Source: Deinobacterium chartae (GTDB lineage Bacteria > Deinococcota > Deinococci > Deinococcales > Deinococcaceae). Taken from it: a stretch of 64,000 nt of DNA. Below are positions 51,332-59,285 of this stretch, piece after piece. The notes below the pieces were generated by a model. The model was not told where the DNA came from and ran no database searches. It saw only the letters and a list, made by a program, of their open reading frames with translations. The DNA is taken from assembly GCF_014202645.1 (NCBI RefSeq), contig NZ_JACHHG010000005.1:248001-312000 (forward strand). Direction: 5' to 3'. A program made the translations under genes and the position numbers. Every line of letters starts with the position of its first letter. Within the stretch, counting starts at the first letter, position 1.

Positions 51332-51351
51332 ATGACGTCTTATGACGTCAT
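51332..51351. promoter_or_regulatory. frl operator 1
   Basis: ATGACGTCTTATGACGTCAT, two TGACGTC half-sites. The reverse complement matches operator 2 at all but its last base, so the two sites are mirror images 28 nt apart. Likely target of the GntR regulator encoded at 56612. Confidence 0.7.
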
Positions 51352-51379
51352 GGAAGGATTGGCCCGTCTTCCCCGTTCT

Positions 51380-51398
51380 ATGACGTCATAAGACGTCA
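51380..51398. promoter_or_regulatory. frl operator 2
   Basis: ATGACGTCATAAGACGTCA, ending 3 nt before the ribosome-binding site (GGAGG) of frlB. Occupancy would block initiation or elongation into the operon. Confidence 0.7.
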
Positions 51399-51410
51399 CT
51401 TGGAGGTTTC

Positions 51411-52433
51411 ATGACCACGTCGCAGCCCCCCGTCTCCCCCCTCAGCCTTCCCGGAAACGCCGCCATCGAACAGCAGGTTCAGGCGGCCATCGCAGCAATC
51501 GGTGCCCGCCCGGCCTTGACCCACGTCTTTTTCGTGGCCTGCGGCGGTTCGCTGGCGATCATGCAGCCCAACAAGTACGTCATCGACCGCGAAGCGCAAG
51601 GCATCCGCGCGGACATCTACAACTCCAACGAGTTCATTCACCGCAACCCGCGCGGCCTGAGCGAAAACAGCGTCGTCATCCTGTGCTCGCACTCGGGCAC
51701 CACCCCCGAGACGGTCGAGGCCGCCGCCTTCGCCCGCAGCCGCGGGGCACTCACCGTCTCGCTCACCCACGTGGCCGACTCTCCGCTGGCGCAGGCCTCC
51801 GAGCACGTGGTGCACTACGAGCACGGCCCGGAGATCTTGCCGTCCGACTCTTCCTCGGCGCTCTTGTACCGCCTGGTGTTCGGCCTGCTGCAGACCCGCG
51901 AACAGAACCCCAAATACGCCGCGCTGCTGCGCAGCCTGCAAGCGCTGCCCGCCGTGATCGCCCGGGTCAAGGAGGCGCACCGCGAGCAGAGCATCGCCTG
52001 GGGCCGCGACTACAAGCGCGAGACCCTGATCTACACCATGGCCAGCGGCGCGAACTACGGCGTGGCCTACTCGTTCGCGATCTGCCTGCTGCAGGAGATG
52101 CAGTGGATTCACTCGCAGGCCATCCACGCCGGTGAGTACTTCCACGGCCCCTTCGAGATCACCGATGACGACGTGCCCTTCATCCTGCTGCTGGGCCTCG
52201 ACGAGACCCGCCCCCTCGAGGAGCGCGCGCTCGCCTTCGCGCAGAAGTTCAGCCAGCGCCTGCTGGTCTTGGACGCCAAGACCTTTGACCTGACCGGTTT
52301 TGATCCGGAAATGAGCGGTTACCTGACGCCGCTGGTGTTCTCACCGCTGCTGCGCCAGTACGTGGACCGCCTGGCCGAGGAGCGCGGGCACCCGCTCTCG
52401 GTCCGCCGCTACATGTGGAAGATGGACTACTGA
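51411..52433 (+). CDS. frlB: SIS-domain sugar isomerase/deglycase, FrlB-like
   Basis: A 340-residue double-SIS protein like fructoselysine-6-phosphate deglycase, which splits the phosphorylated Amadori compound into glucose-6-phosphate and the free amine. Motifs: FFVACGGSLAIMQPNKYVID, CSHSGTTPETVEAAAFAR (phosphate-binding SGTTPET), EIQWI-like EMQWIHSQAIHAGEYFHGPF, and the C-terminal HPLSVRRYMWKMDY. First gene of the operon; GGAGG precedes the ATG. The downstream SBP, two permeases, sugar kinase and GntR regulator support the fructosamine role; exact substrate (fructoselysine or another fructosamine) is not fixed. Confidence 0.85.
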   Translation: MTTSQPPVSPLSLPGNAAIEQQVQAAIAAIGARPALTHVFFVACGGSLAIMQPNKYVIDREAQGIRADIYNSNEFIHRNPRGLSENSVVILCSHSGTTPETVEAAAFARSRGALTVSLTHVADSPLAQASEHVVHYEHGPEILPSDSSSALLYRLVFGLLQTREQNPKYAALLRSLQALPAVIARVKEAHREQSIAWGRDYKRETLIYTMASGANYGVAYSFAICLLQEMQWIHSQAIHAGEYFHGPFEITDDDVPFILLLGLDETRPLEERALAFAQKFSQRLLVLDAKTFDLTGFDPEMSGYLTPLVFSPLLRQYVDRLAEERGHPLSVRRYMWKMDY

Positions 52434-52487
52434 CCGTCCGCTCCTTCCGCTTCGGACCGCTGCTGACACGCTAACGACTCTTCTTCG

Positions 52488-52528
52488 CCAGGCAGCCGGA
52501 CCACTTCTGTGGCTCCGAGACTGCCTGG
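52488..52528 (+). other. Intercistronic hairpin between frlB and the binding-protein gene
   Basis: CCAGGCAG (52488-52495) pairs with CTGCCTGG (52521-52528), and the inner sequence extends the stem with one bulge. No U-tract, so more likely an mRNA stabiliser or processing site. Confidence 0.6.
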
Positions 52529-52547
52529 TGCCCCAAAGGGGACGCCC

Positions 52548-53816
52548 ATGCTCAAGGTAAGCAAACTCGCTCTCACGGCACTGCTTTTCCTTCCGGCCCT
52601 CTCCGCCTGCAACCAGAGCGACAAGAACGTCGAGATCAGCCTGTTCCACCGCTGGCCCAACGAACCCAAGAAATCCTACTTTGACAAGATCATCGAGCAG
52701 TTCGAGCAGGAAAACCCTGGCATCACCGTCAAGGTCGACAAGGTGCTCAACGACGCGTACAAGGACAAAGTCCGCGTGCTGGTCGGCTCGAGCAACCCGC
52801 CGGACGTCTTCTTCTCGTGGAGCGGCGAATTCGCCAACAACCTGGTGCGCAGCGGCCGGGTGATGGACCTCACCGACATGCTGAACGAGGACGGCACCTG
52901 GTCCGGGCAGATCGTCCAGAACCAGATCGAGCCCTTCAAGCTGGACGGCAAGGTCTACGGCATTCCCTGGGCCATGCACAGCAAGTCGATGTTCTACAAC
53001 AAAGACCTCTTCGAGCAGCACGGCCTTGCGGTGCCCACCACCTTCGACGAGCTCCTCGAGGTCTGCCGCGCGCTGCAGGAAAAAGGCATCACCCCCATCG
53101 CCTTCGGTTCGCAGGCACCCTGGCCGATCAGCCACTACCTGGGCACGCTCAACCAGCGCATCGTGGACCCCGAGGTCATCGCGCGCGACTACAACCGCGC
53201 CACCGGCGAGTTCACCGATCCCGGCTACGTGGAGGCCCTCGCGCGCTTCAAAGAGCTGAGTGCCTACATGAACCCGGACCCCAACGCCTTGGACCACGAG
53301 ACCATCCGCAACAACTTTATTGCGGGCAAGACCGCCATGGCCTACCTGCAGTCGGCCGAGATCAAGTACCTGGTCGAAGGCGCGCAGTTCGAGTTCGACG
53401 CGTTCAACTTCCCGGCGATCGAGGGCGGCAAGGGCGACCCGAGCCAGCTCACCGGAGCCCCCGAGGGCTTCATGATCTCCAAGACCACCAAGCACCCTCA
53501 AGAAGCCATGCGCCTGCTGAAGTTTTTGATCTCCAAGAGCACCGGCGAGCAACTGACCCGTGACACCGGCGAGATGAGCACGATTCGCGGTGCGGTCAAC
53601 GCGGACACCGCCCCGCCGGCCATCGTGGAAGCCGCGCAGCAGGTCGAACAGGCCCAGGGCATGACCATGTGGCTCGACAACGCACTGGACAGCACGATCG
53701 TCGACGCCTACCTGCGCGGCACCCAACTGCTGATCGGCGGCGAGAAGACCCCCGAGCAGGTCATGCGCGACGTGCAACAGGCCGCCCAGAAGGTGCGCAC
53801 CGAAGCGGCGCAGTAA
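52548..53816 (+). CDS. frlO: Sugar ABC transporter substrate-binding lipoprotein, FrlO-like
   Basis: A 422-residue family 1 binding protein. The signal peptide ends in lipobox LSAC (Cys at about residue 21). It continues VEISLFHRWPNEPKKSYFDK, VKVDKVLNDAYKDKVRVLVG and PDVFFSWSGEFANNLVRSG, typical of family 1 sugar-binding proteins. It would capture fructosamines outside the membrane for the two permeases downstream. AAGGGGA precedes the ATG. Gene order matches B. subtilis frlBONMD. Confidence 0.85.
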   Translation: MLKVSKLALTALLFLPALSACNQSDKNVEISLFHRWPNEPKKSYFDKIIEQFEQENPGITVKVDKVLNDAYKDKVRVLVGSSNPPDVFFSWSGEFANNLVRSGRVMDLTDMLNEDGTWSGQIVQNQIEPFKLDGKVYGIPWAMHSKSMFYNKDLFEQHGLAVPTTFDELLEVCRALQEKGITPIAFGSQAPWPISHYLGTLNQRIVDPEVIARDYNRATGEFTDPGYVEALARFKELSAYMNPDPNALDHETIRNNFIAGKTAMAYLQSAEIKYLVEGAQFEFDAFNFPAIEGGKGDPSQLTGAPEGFMISKTTKHPQEAMRLLKFLISKSTGEQLTRDTGEMSTIRGAVNADTAPPAIVEAAQQVEQAQGMTMWLDNALDSTIVDAYLRGTQLLIGGEKTPEQVMRDVQQAAQKVRTEAAQ

Positions 53817-53820
53817 CTCC

Positions 53821-53856
53821 TGAGGGCCGTGTGCGCGCACTCGGCCCTCACGCTTT
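53821..53856 (+). terminator. Partial terminator after the binding-protein gene
   Basis: TGAGGGCCG (53821-53829) pairs with CGGCCCTCA (53842-53850), with a further GTGC/GCAC inner stem, then CGCTTT. Such sites raise binding-protein mRNA over that of the permeases. Confidence 0.6.
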
Positions 53857-53954
53857 CCCCCAGCCGCCCTCCCCGGGCTCACCGGGCCCGTGGCATCCGG
53901 GCACGGCCCTTCCAGCGGAAGGACAGGCCCCCCTGTGGAAAGGAGCGTGACTTC

Positions 53955-54836
53955 ATGGTCGGAAGACGACCGATCCAGGCGCTGTACTACGCCTTGCCGT
54001 GCCTGATCTTGCTGATCGGCTTCATCTACTATCCGCTGCTGGCCAACGTGGTCTACAGCCTGCACAGCTTCTCGGCCTTCTCGCCCACCCAGCGCTTCGT
54101 GGGACTGGACAACTACCGGACCCTGCTGCACGACCCGGTCATCTTGCGCTCGCTGCTGAACAACACGCTGTACGCGGTCGTGTCGATGGTCTTTCAAGTC
54201 GGCCTGGGGCTCGTCATCGCGGCCATCCTCGAGGACCGTCTGCTGCGGCGCAGCAGCGTGTTTTTCCGGACGCTGTTCTTTCTGCCGGCGGTGATCTCGA
54301 TGACCGTGATCGCGCTGCTGTTTACCTTTTTTTACAACCCGCAGTACGGGCTGCTCAACCAGTTCCTGGACCTGCTGGGCCTGAGCGGGCTCAAGCACGC
54401 CTGGCTGGGAGACTCCAAGACCGCCATGGGATCGGTGATCGCGGTGTCGCAGTGGCAGAGCGTGGGCTACATCATGATGCTGTTCATCGTGGCGATCCAG
54501 AACATCCCGCGCGAGCTGTACGAGGCCGCCGAGATCGACGGCGCCACCCGGCTGCAACGGTTCTTGTTCGTGACCCTGCCGCAGGTGAAAGAAATGCTCT
54601 TCGTGACCACGGTCTTGACCCTCACCGGGGCCTTTACGGTGTTCAGCGAGCCGTACATCCTGACCGGCGGCGGCCCGGGACACTCGAGCTCGGTGCTGGG
54701 AACCTACATGTACCAGACCGGCTTTTTCAAGGACCAGATGGGCTACGCCTCGGCCATCGCCACCCTGATCTTCGCCATCACCCTCCTGATCTCCGTGCTG
54801 CAGGTCAAGGTCTTCCGTACCGGAAAGGACGCCTGA
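53955..54836 (+). CDS. frlN: Sugar ABC transporter permease, FrlN-like
   Basis: A 293-residue inner-membrane permease of the MalF type with six helices. The EAA motif is ELYEAAEIDGATRLQRFLFV, which docks the ATPase. AAGGAG lies upstream of ATG 53955. Together with the next gene it forms the heterodimeric channel of the fructosamine importer. Confidence 0.87.
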   Translation: MVGRRPIQALYYALPCLILLIGFIYYPLLANVVYSLHSFSAFSPTQRFVGLDNYRTLLHDPVILRSLLNNTLYAVVSMVFQVGLGLVIAAILEDRLLRRSSVFFRTLFFLPAVISMTVIALLFTFFYNPQYGLLNQFLDLLGLSGLKHAWLGDSKTAMGSVIAVSQWQSVGYIMMLFIVAIQNIPRELYEAAEIDGATRLQRFLFVTLPQVKEMLFVTTVLTLTGAFTVFSEPYILTGGGPGHSSSVLGTYMYQTGFFKDQMGYASAIATLIFAITLLISVLQVKVFRTGKDA

Positions 54837-54837
54837 G

Positions 54838-55695
54838 ATGCTGACCGCCGCCCAGCCCCAGCAAACCCGCACCCGGGTGCGCCACCCGTCCCTGGTGGGC
54901 GTGTACCTGCTGCTGATCGTGTACGCCCTGCTGGTCGCCTACCCGCTGCTGTGGATGCTGCTCAGCTCGTTCAAGAGCACCCAGGACATCTACCAGCGCA
55001 GCTGGTCGCTTCCGCAGGAGTGGCACTTTGAGAACTACCTGACCGCCTGGAATCAGGGCATCTCGGACTATTTCCTCAACAGCGTCATCGTCACCGGCAG
55101 CACCATCGCCCTCACCCTGCTGCTGGGCTCGCTGTGCGCCTACGGCCTGTCGCGCTTCGACTTTCGCTACAGCAACGCGCTGCTGCTGCTGTGCATCGGC
55201 GGAATGCTGGTCTCACCGCAAGTCAGCCTGGTGCCGCTCTTCAAGATGATGCAGGCCCTGCACATCCACGACACCTTCCTCGCCATGATTCTGCCGTACG
55301 TCGCCTACCGGCTGCCCATGACCGTCTTGCTGGTGCGCTCGTTCTTTCTCTCGATTCCGCGCGAGCTCGACGAGGCCGCCTACATCGACGGCTGTACGCC
55401 GCTGCAGATCTTCTGGCGCATCTATCTGCCGCTCAGCCGCAGCATCTTGCTGACCGCAGCCGTCTTGACCGCTTACTATGCCTGGAACGAGTTTCTGTTT
55501 GCCATCATCTTCATCGACAGCGACCACCTCAAGACCATCCCGGCCGGGCTGATGAACTTTCGCGACGCCCTGTCCACCAACTGGGGCGTCCTGCTGGCCG
55601 GGCTGGTGATCGCGGCCCTGCCGATCATCGTGCTGTTTTTGTCCATGCAAAAGTACTTCCTCTCCGGCATGACCGCCGGAAGCGTCAAAGGCTGA
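54838..55695 (+). CDS. frlM: Sugar ABC transporter permease, FrlM-like
   Basis: A 285-residue MalG-type permease with six helices; EAA motif ELDEAAYIDGCTPLQIFWRI. It starts 1 nt after the previous stop. No ABC ATPase gene occurs in the operon, so an ATPase shared with other sugar importers (MsmX-type) must energise the system. Confidence 0.87.
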   Translation: MLTAAQPQQTRTRVRHPSLVGVYLLLIVYALLVAYPLLWMLLSSFKSTQDIYQRSWSLPQEWHFENYLTAWNQGISDYFLNSVIVTGSTIALTLLLGSLCAYGLSRFDFRYSNALLLLCIGGMLVSPQVSLVPLFKMMQALHIHDTFLAMILPYVAYRLPMTVLLVRSFFLSIPRELDEAAYIDGCTPLQIFWRIYLPLSRSILLTAAVLTAYYAWNEFLFAIIFIDSDHLKTIPAGLMNFRDALSTNWGVLLAGLVIAALPIIVLFLSMQKYFLSGMTAGSVKG

Positions 55696-55721
55696 GCTTT
55701 CCACACTCCCAGGAGAACGCT

Positions 55722-56561
55722 ATGAACCTGATAGGCATCGGTGATGACTACTACCAGGACCGCGACGAGTACTTCCCGGGCGGCAACGCGCTGAACGTGG
55801 CCGTGCTCGCCCGGCGCTACGGCGGCGGACGCGCGGGCTACATCGGCATCGTCGGCAACGACCACGCCGCCGCGCACGTCCTCGAGAGCCTGCGCCTCGA
55901 GGGCGTGGAGACCACGCGGGTGCGGCAGGCGGTCGGTCCCAACGGCATGGCGGTGGTGTCGCTCGACGCAGGCGGCGACCGCATCTTCGTGCGCTCGAAC
56001 AAGGGCGGCGTGCAGAGCGGACTGAAACTGCACCTCGGCCCGCAGGACCTCGAGTACCTGCGCGGCTTCGACCTGATCCACACCAGCGTCTACAGCCACC
56101 TCGAGGCCGAGCTGCCGCAACTGCACGCGCTCGGGCGGCTCTCGTTCGACTTCTCCACCCGCCGGGACCCCGGCTATCTGGCGCAGGTCTGCCCGCACCT
56201 GGACTTCGCGTTCTTCTCCGGCTCGGGCCTGGGCGACCTCGAGGTGGCCGGCCTGATCGACGAGGTGCACCGGCTGGGCTGCCCCACCGTGGGCGTGACC
56301 CGGGGCGGCGAGGGGGCGATCTTCTCGCACCGGGGCGAGCTGTACCGCCAGGGCGTCAAGCCCACCCGGGTGGTCGACACGCTGGGCGCGGGCGACTCGT
56401 TCATCGCGGGCTTCCTGGTCGCTTTCGGCGGGGGCCGACCGCTGCCCGAGGCGCTGGATTACGCGGCGGACTGCGCGGCCAAGACCTGCGAATACTACGG
56501 GGCCTTCGGGTATCCGCACCCCCACCGCGAAGCGCAGGAAGCCGCCCCAGGCGCACGCTGA
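55722..56561 (+). CDS. frlD: PfkB family sugar kinase, fructosamine 6-kinase (FrlD-like)
   Basis: A 279-residue ribokinase-family kinase. NALNVAVLARRYGGGRAGYI is the N-terminal sugar-binding region; VVDTLGAGDSFIAGFLVAF is the PfkB signature 2 with the catalytic Asp. It is predicted to phosphorylate the imported fructosamine at C6 to make the FrlB substrate. AGGAGAA precedes ATG 55722. Confidence 0.87.
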   Translation: MNLIGIGDDYYQDRDEYFPGGNALNVAVLARRYGGGRAGYIGIVGNDHAAAHVLESLRLEGVETTRVRQAVGPNGMAVVSLDAGGDRIFVRSNKGGVQSGLKLHLGPQDLEYLRGFDLIHTSVYSHLEAELPQLHALGRLSFDFSTRRDPGYLAQVCPHLDFAFFSGSGLGDLEVAGLIDEVHRLGCPTVGVTRGGEGAIFSHRGELYRQGVKPTRVVDTLGAGDSFIAGFLVAFGGGRPLPEALDYAADCAAKTCEYYGAFGYPHPHREAQEAAPGAR

Positions 56562-56611
56562 ACGTCTTGGAACCACACCCCGTCCCGGCTTGGGTCATAG
56601 TAGGAGGGTCC

Positions 56612-57334
56612 ATGGGCCTACACCGCAACAACCAGAACCCTCTGTATCTCCAGCTCAAGCAGGTCATCAAGACGGACATTCTCAAGGGCCGTTACCGTCC
56701 CGGCGACATGCTTCCGCCTGAACCCCAGCTGTGCAGGGAGTACGAGGTCAGCCGCATCACCGTGCGGCGCGCGATCTCCGAACTCGAGGACGAGGGCATT
56801 CTGGAGAAGAAGCAGGGCAAGGGCACCTTCGTGCGCTTCGCGCGCATGGAGCAGCAGCTGGTCAGCTTGGACGGCTTCACCGAGACCCTGCGCCGCCAGG
56901 GCTACGAGCCGCACAGCCAGGTCCTCGAGCGCGCGGTGGTCACGGCCGACCACCGCACCCAGCAGGGCCTGAAGCTGGGGCGTCACGCCCGGGTGCTGCG
57001 CGTGACCCGCCTGCTCTCGAGCGGCAGCACCCCGCTGACCATCGATACCTCGTTCTACTCGCTGGACCGCTTTCCGGACCTGGCCTCGCAACTGCAGCCG
57101 GACGTCTCGACCTACGAACTGCTGCGGCGGCATTACGGGGTAGAACCCCGCCACGCCGACCGGATCGTGACCGTCACCCTGGCGACGGCCAGCGAGATGG
57201 AGCGGCTGTCTTGCAACATCAACGAGCCGCTGTTTCACATCGAAAAGCTGGTCTTCGACGCCGAACGCAACCCGATCCACCGCTCGATCCTGGTCACCCC
57301 GGCCAGCCGGGTCAGCTTTACCCTCTCTTACTGA
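56612..57334 (+). CDS. frlR: GntR/HutC family regulator, FrlR-like
   Basis: A 240-residue repressor: N-terminal winged helix (about 11-75: NPLYLQLKQVIKTDILKGRY, EYEVSRITVRRAISELEDEG, KKQGKGTFV) and a UTRA ligand-binding domain (about 95-235, LDGFTETLRRQGYEPHSQVL to NPIHRSILVTPASRVSF). AGGAGGG lies before ATG 56612. It is expected to bind the two TGACGTC sites upstream of frlB and to be released by a phosphorylated pathway sugar. Confidence 0.87.
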   Translation: MGLHRNNQNPLYLQLKQVIKTDILKGRYRPGDMLPPEPQLCREYEVSRITVRRAISELEDEGILEKKQGKGTFVRFARMEQQLVSLDGFTETLRRQGYEPHSQVLERAVVTADHRTQQGLKLGRHARVLRVTRLLSSGSTPLTIDTSFYSLDRFPDLASQLQPDVSTYELLRRHYGVEPRHADRIVTVTLATASEMERLSCNINEPLFHIEKLVFDAERNPIHRSILVTPASRVSFTLSY

Positions 57335-57469
57335 GTGGCGCGGCGGCCCGGAACTTTTGGAGCTGGACAGCGCTCCGAAGCGGTCCGACACTGAACGTGA
57401 CCGGGGCTGCCTCCCCGCGCCATCCCACCATGGGAGAGTCCGTCTCCCACCCGCACCTTCGGAGGACCC

Positions 57470-58141
57470 ATGCCCTTTGACCTGATCATCTTCGACTGCG
57501 ACGGCGTCCTGATCGACAGCGAACTGCTGGCCTGCCAGGCCGGGGTGAGCGCTCTGGCCGAACTGAACATTCACTACGACCTGCACGATTTCATGCGGCG
57601 CTTCGTGGGCCGCAGCGCCGCCGACTGCCGCCGCGAACTCGAGGCGGCTCACGGCCCGCTGCCCACCGAGTACCACGCCCGCAGCGAAGCGCTGCGCCTC
57701 GAGGCCTTCGAGCGGCACCTGCAACCCATCCCCGGCGTCGAGGCGGTGCTAGAAACCCTGCAGGGGCCGCGCTGCGTGGCCTCGAGCAGTTCGCCCGAGC
57801 GCCTGGCGCACTCGCTGGGACTGACCGGGCTGCAGCGCCACTTCGGGGAACACGTTTACAGCAGCAGCATGGTCGCGCGCGGCAAGCCTGCCCCGGACCT
57901 GTTCCTGCACGCCGCCTCGAGGCTGGGTGCCGCCCCTGGGCGCTGCGTGGTGATCGAGGACAGCGTGGCCGGGGTGCAAGCCGGGATCGCGGCGGGCATG
58001 ACCGTGCTGGGCTTTACCGGCGCCAGCCACTGTCCGCCGGATCACGCGCAGACACTCACCCGCGCCGGAGCGCACGCGACTTTTGCGCACATGTCCGGGT
58101 TGCCCGCCCTGCTCGCCCGTTCGGGCTACGTTCGCGCCTGA
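57470..58141 (+). CDS. HAD superfamily phosphatase/phosphoglucomutase-like
   Basis: A 223-residue HAD subfamily IA enzyme: DLIIFDCDGVLIDSELLACQ (nucleophile Asp), ASSSSPERLAHSLG, GKPAPDLFLHAASRLG and VIEDSVAGVQAGIAAGM. It resembles sugar phosphatases and beta-phosphoglucomutase. Placement 135 nt after frlR, with GGAGGA upstream, suggests it belongs to the same pathway, e.g. dephosphorylating a dead-end sugar phosphate; that is inference. A small 7-bp hairpin at 57431-57449 precedes it. Confidence 0.82.
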   Translation: MPFDLIIFDCDGVLIDSELLACQAGVSALAELNIHYDLHDFMRRFVGRSAADCRRELEAAHGPLPTEYHARSEALRLEAFERHLQPIPGVEAVLETLQGPRCVASSSSPERLAHSLGLTGLQRHFGEHVYSSSMVARGKPAPDLFLHAASRLGAAPGRCVVIEDSVAGVQAGIAAGMTVLGFTGASHCPPDHAQTLTRAGAHATFAHMSGLPALLARSGYVRA

Positions 58142-58149
58142 ACCGCACA

Positions 58150-58181
58150 GGAGGCGGCATCTTTCGTGAGATGCCGCCTCC
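58150..58181. terminator. Bidirectional terminator after the frl operon
   Basis: Perfect 13-bp stem with loop TTCGTG, between convergent genes. Confidence 0.8.
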
Positions 58182-58196
58182 CGCGAAGAGCGCGCC

Positions 58197-59159
58197 TTAC
58201 TTCACGCCACGGGTCAAGAACGCGTTCGAGTAAAAACCTCCGGCTTTCACGTCGGACTTGAGCCGCCCCAGGCTCTTGAGAAAGTTCACGGCCGAAGCCC
58301 AGGCGGCCGGGTCGCTGTACCCCAAGCCGTTCTTGTCGGTGTAGGCCGAGCGCATGTAGGGCAGCGAGGCCTTGAGCACCTCGAGCTGACCCGCCCCGGC
58401 TGCGCTGCCGATGTACGGCAGGCTGTCTTGGTAAGCGCCCTGCGGGTTGGCCAGGGTGTAGGCCAGACCGCGCTGGCTGGCCCGGAGGAACTTCTTGACC
58501 CCGGCCACGCTGGCCAGGGTCTTTTCGCTGGCGATCACGCCGCTGCCGACCATCGGGTAGGCCCGGCTGAGGTCGAGCGCGTTCACCTTGACGCCCTGCT
58601 CGCGCAGCACCACCACCTCGTTGTTCACGAAGCCAACCGCAGCGTCCACCTTGCCCGCACGAACCGCGTCGATCTGGGTAAAACCGATGGGGTTCAGCCG
58701 GACGTCGCTCTCCTTGAGGCCGTTCTTGGCCAGCAGGGCCTGCAGCGCGGTGTACGAGCTGCCAAAAGCGCCCGGAATCCCGATCACCTTGCCGCGCAGG
58801 TCCCGCACGCTCTCGATCCGCTCGGCGGGCAGGCTGAATATCGTAACCGGCAGGCGCTGGTACATCGCCATCACGTAGCGCAGCGGAGCACCCTGCGCGC
58901 GGGCAAAAACGGCGTCCTCGGCGTCGCCGACCACATAGTCGAGCTTGCCCTGCAGCAGCAGCGGCACCAGCTCGGACACGTAGCCGTGCCGGAACTCCAC
59001 CTCGAGGCCCTCGGCCTTGTAAAAACCGCGTTTCTCGGCCGCGTAGAACGGAGCGAACTGAACGTTGGGGATGTAGCCCAGGCCGACCACGACCTTCTGC
59101 TGCGCCGAGGCGCAACCGGAGATCAGGCCGCACATGAGCAGGGCAAGATAACGCTTCAT
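58197..59159 (-). CDS. NMT1/THI5-like ABC substrate-binding lipoprotein (vitamin or precursor uptake)
   Basis: A 320-residue binding protein. The signal peptide has a lipobox ISGC (Cys about 16). GLGYIPNVQFAPFYAAEKRG and EGLEVEFRHG are characteristic of the ThiY/RibY branch of the NMT1/THI5 family, which bind thiamine pyrimidines or riboflavin. TATCCT (minus strand 59166-59171) ends 6 nt before the ATG. The fused ATPase-permease gene lies directly upstream and should be its transporter. Ligand undetermined: no TPP or FMN riboswitch was recognised. Confidence 0.83.
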   Translation of the reverse strand: MKRYLALLMCGLISGCASAQQKVVVGLGYIPNVQFAPFYAAEKRGFYKAEGLEVEFRHGYVSELVPLLLQGKLDYVVGDAEDAVFARAQGAPLRYVMAMYQRLPVTIFSLPAERIESVRDLRGKVIGIPGAFGSSYTALQALLAKNGLKESDVRLNPIGFTQIDAVRAGKVDAAVGFVNNEVVVLREQGVKVNALDLSRAYPMVGSGVIASEKTLASVAGVKKFLRASQRGLAYTLANPQGAYQDSLPYIGSAAGAGQLEVLKASLPYMRSAYTDKNGLGYSDPAAWASAVNFLKSLGRLKSDVKAGGFYSNAFLTRGVK

Positions 59160-59285
59160 CCCTCGAGGATAACGCGTCGCCCGACTAAATAACGAGCGGC
59201 ATCATCACATTAAACACCGCCACTTCTTTAAATGAAAAGCCTTTCACATTCTTTCAGGAAGCAGGCTGCAAGCGCTACGCGCCGT

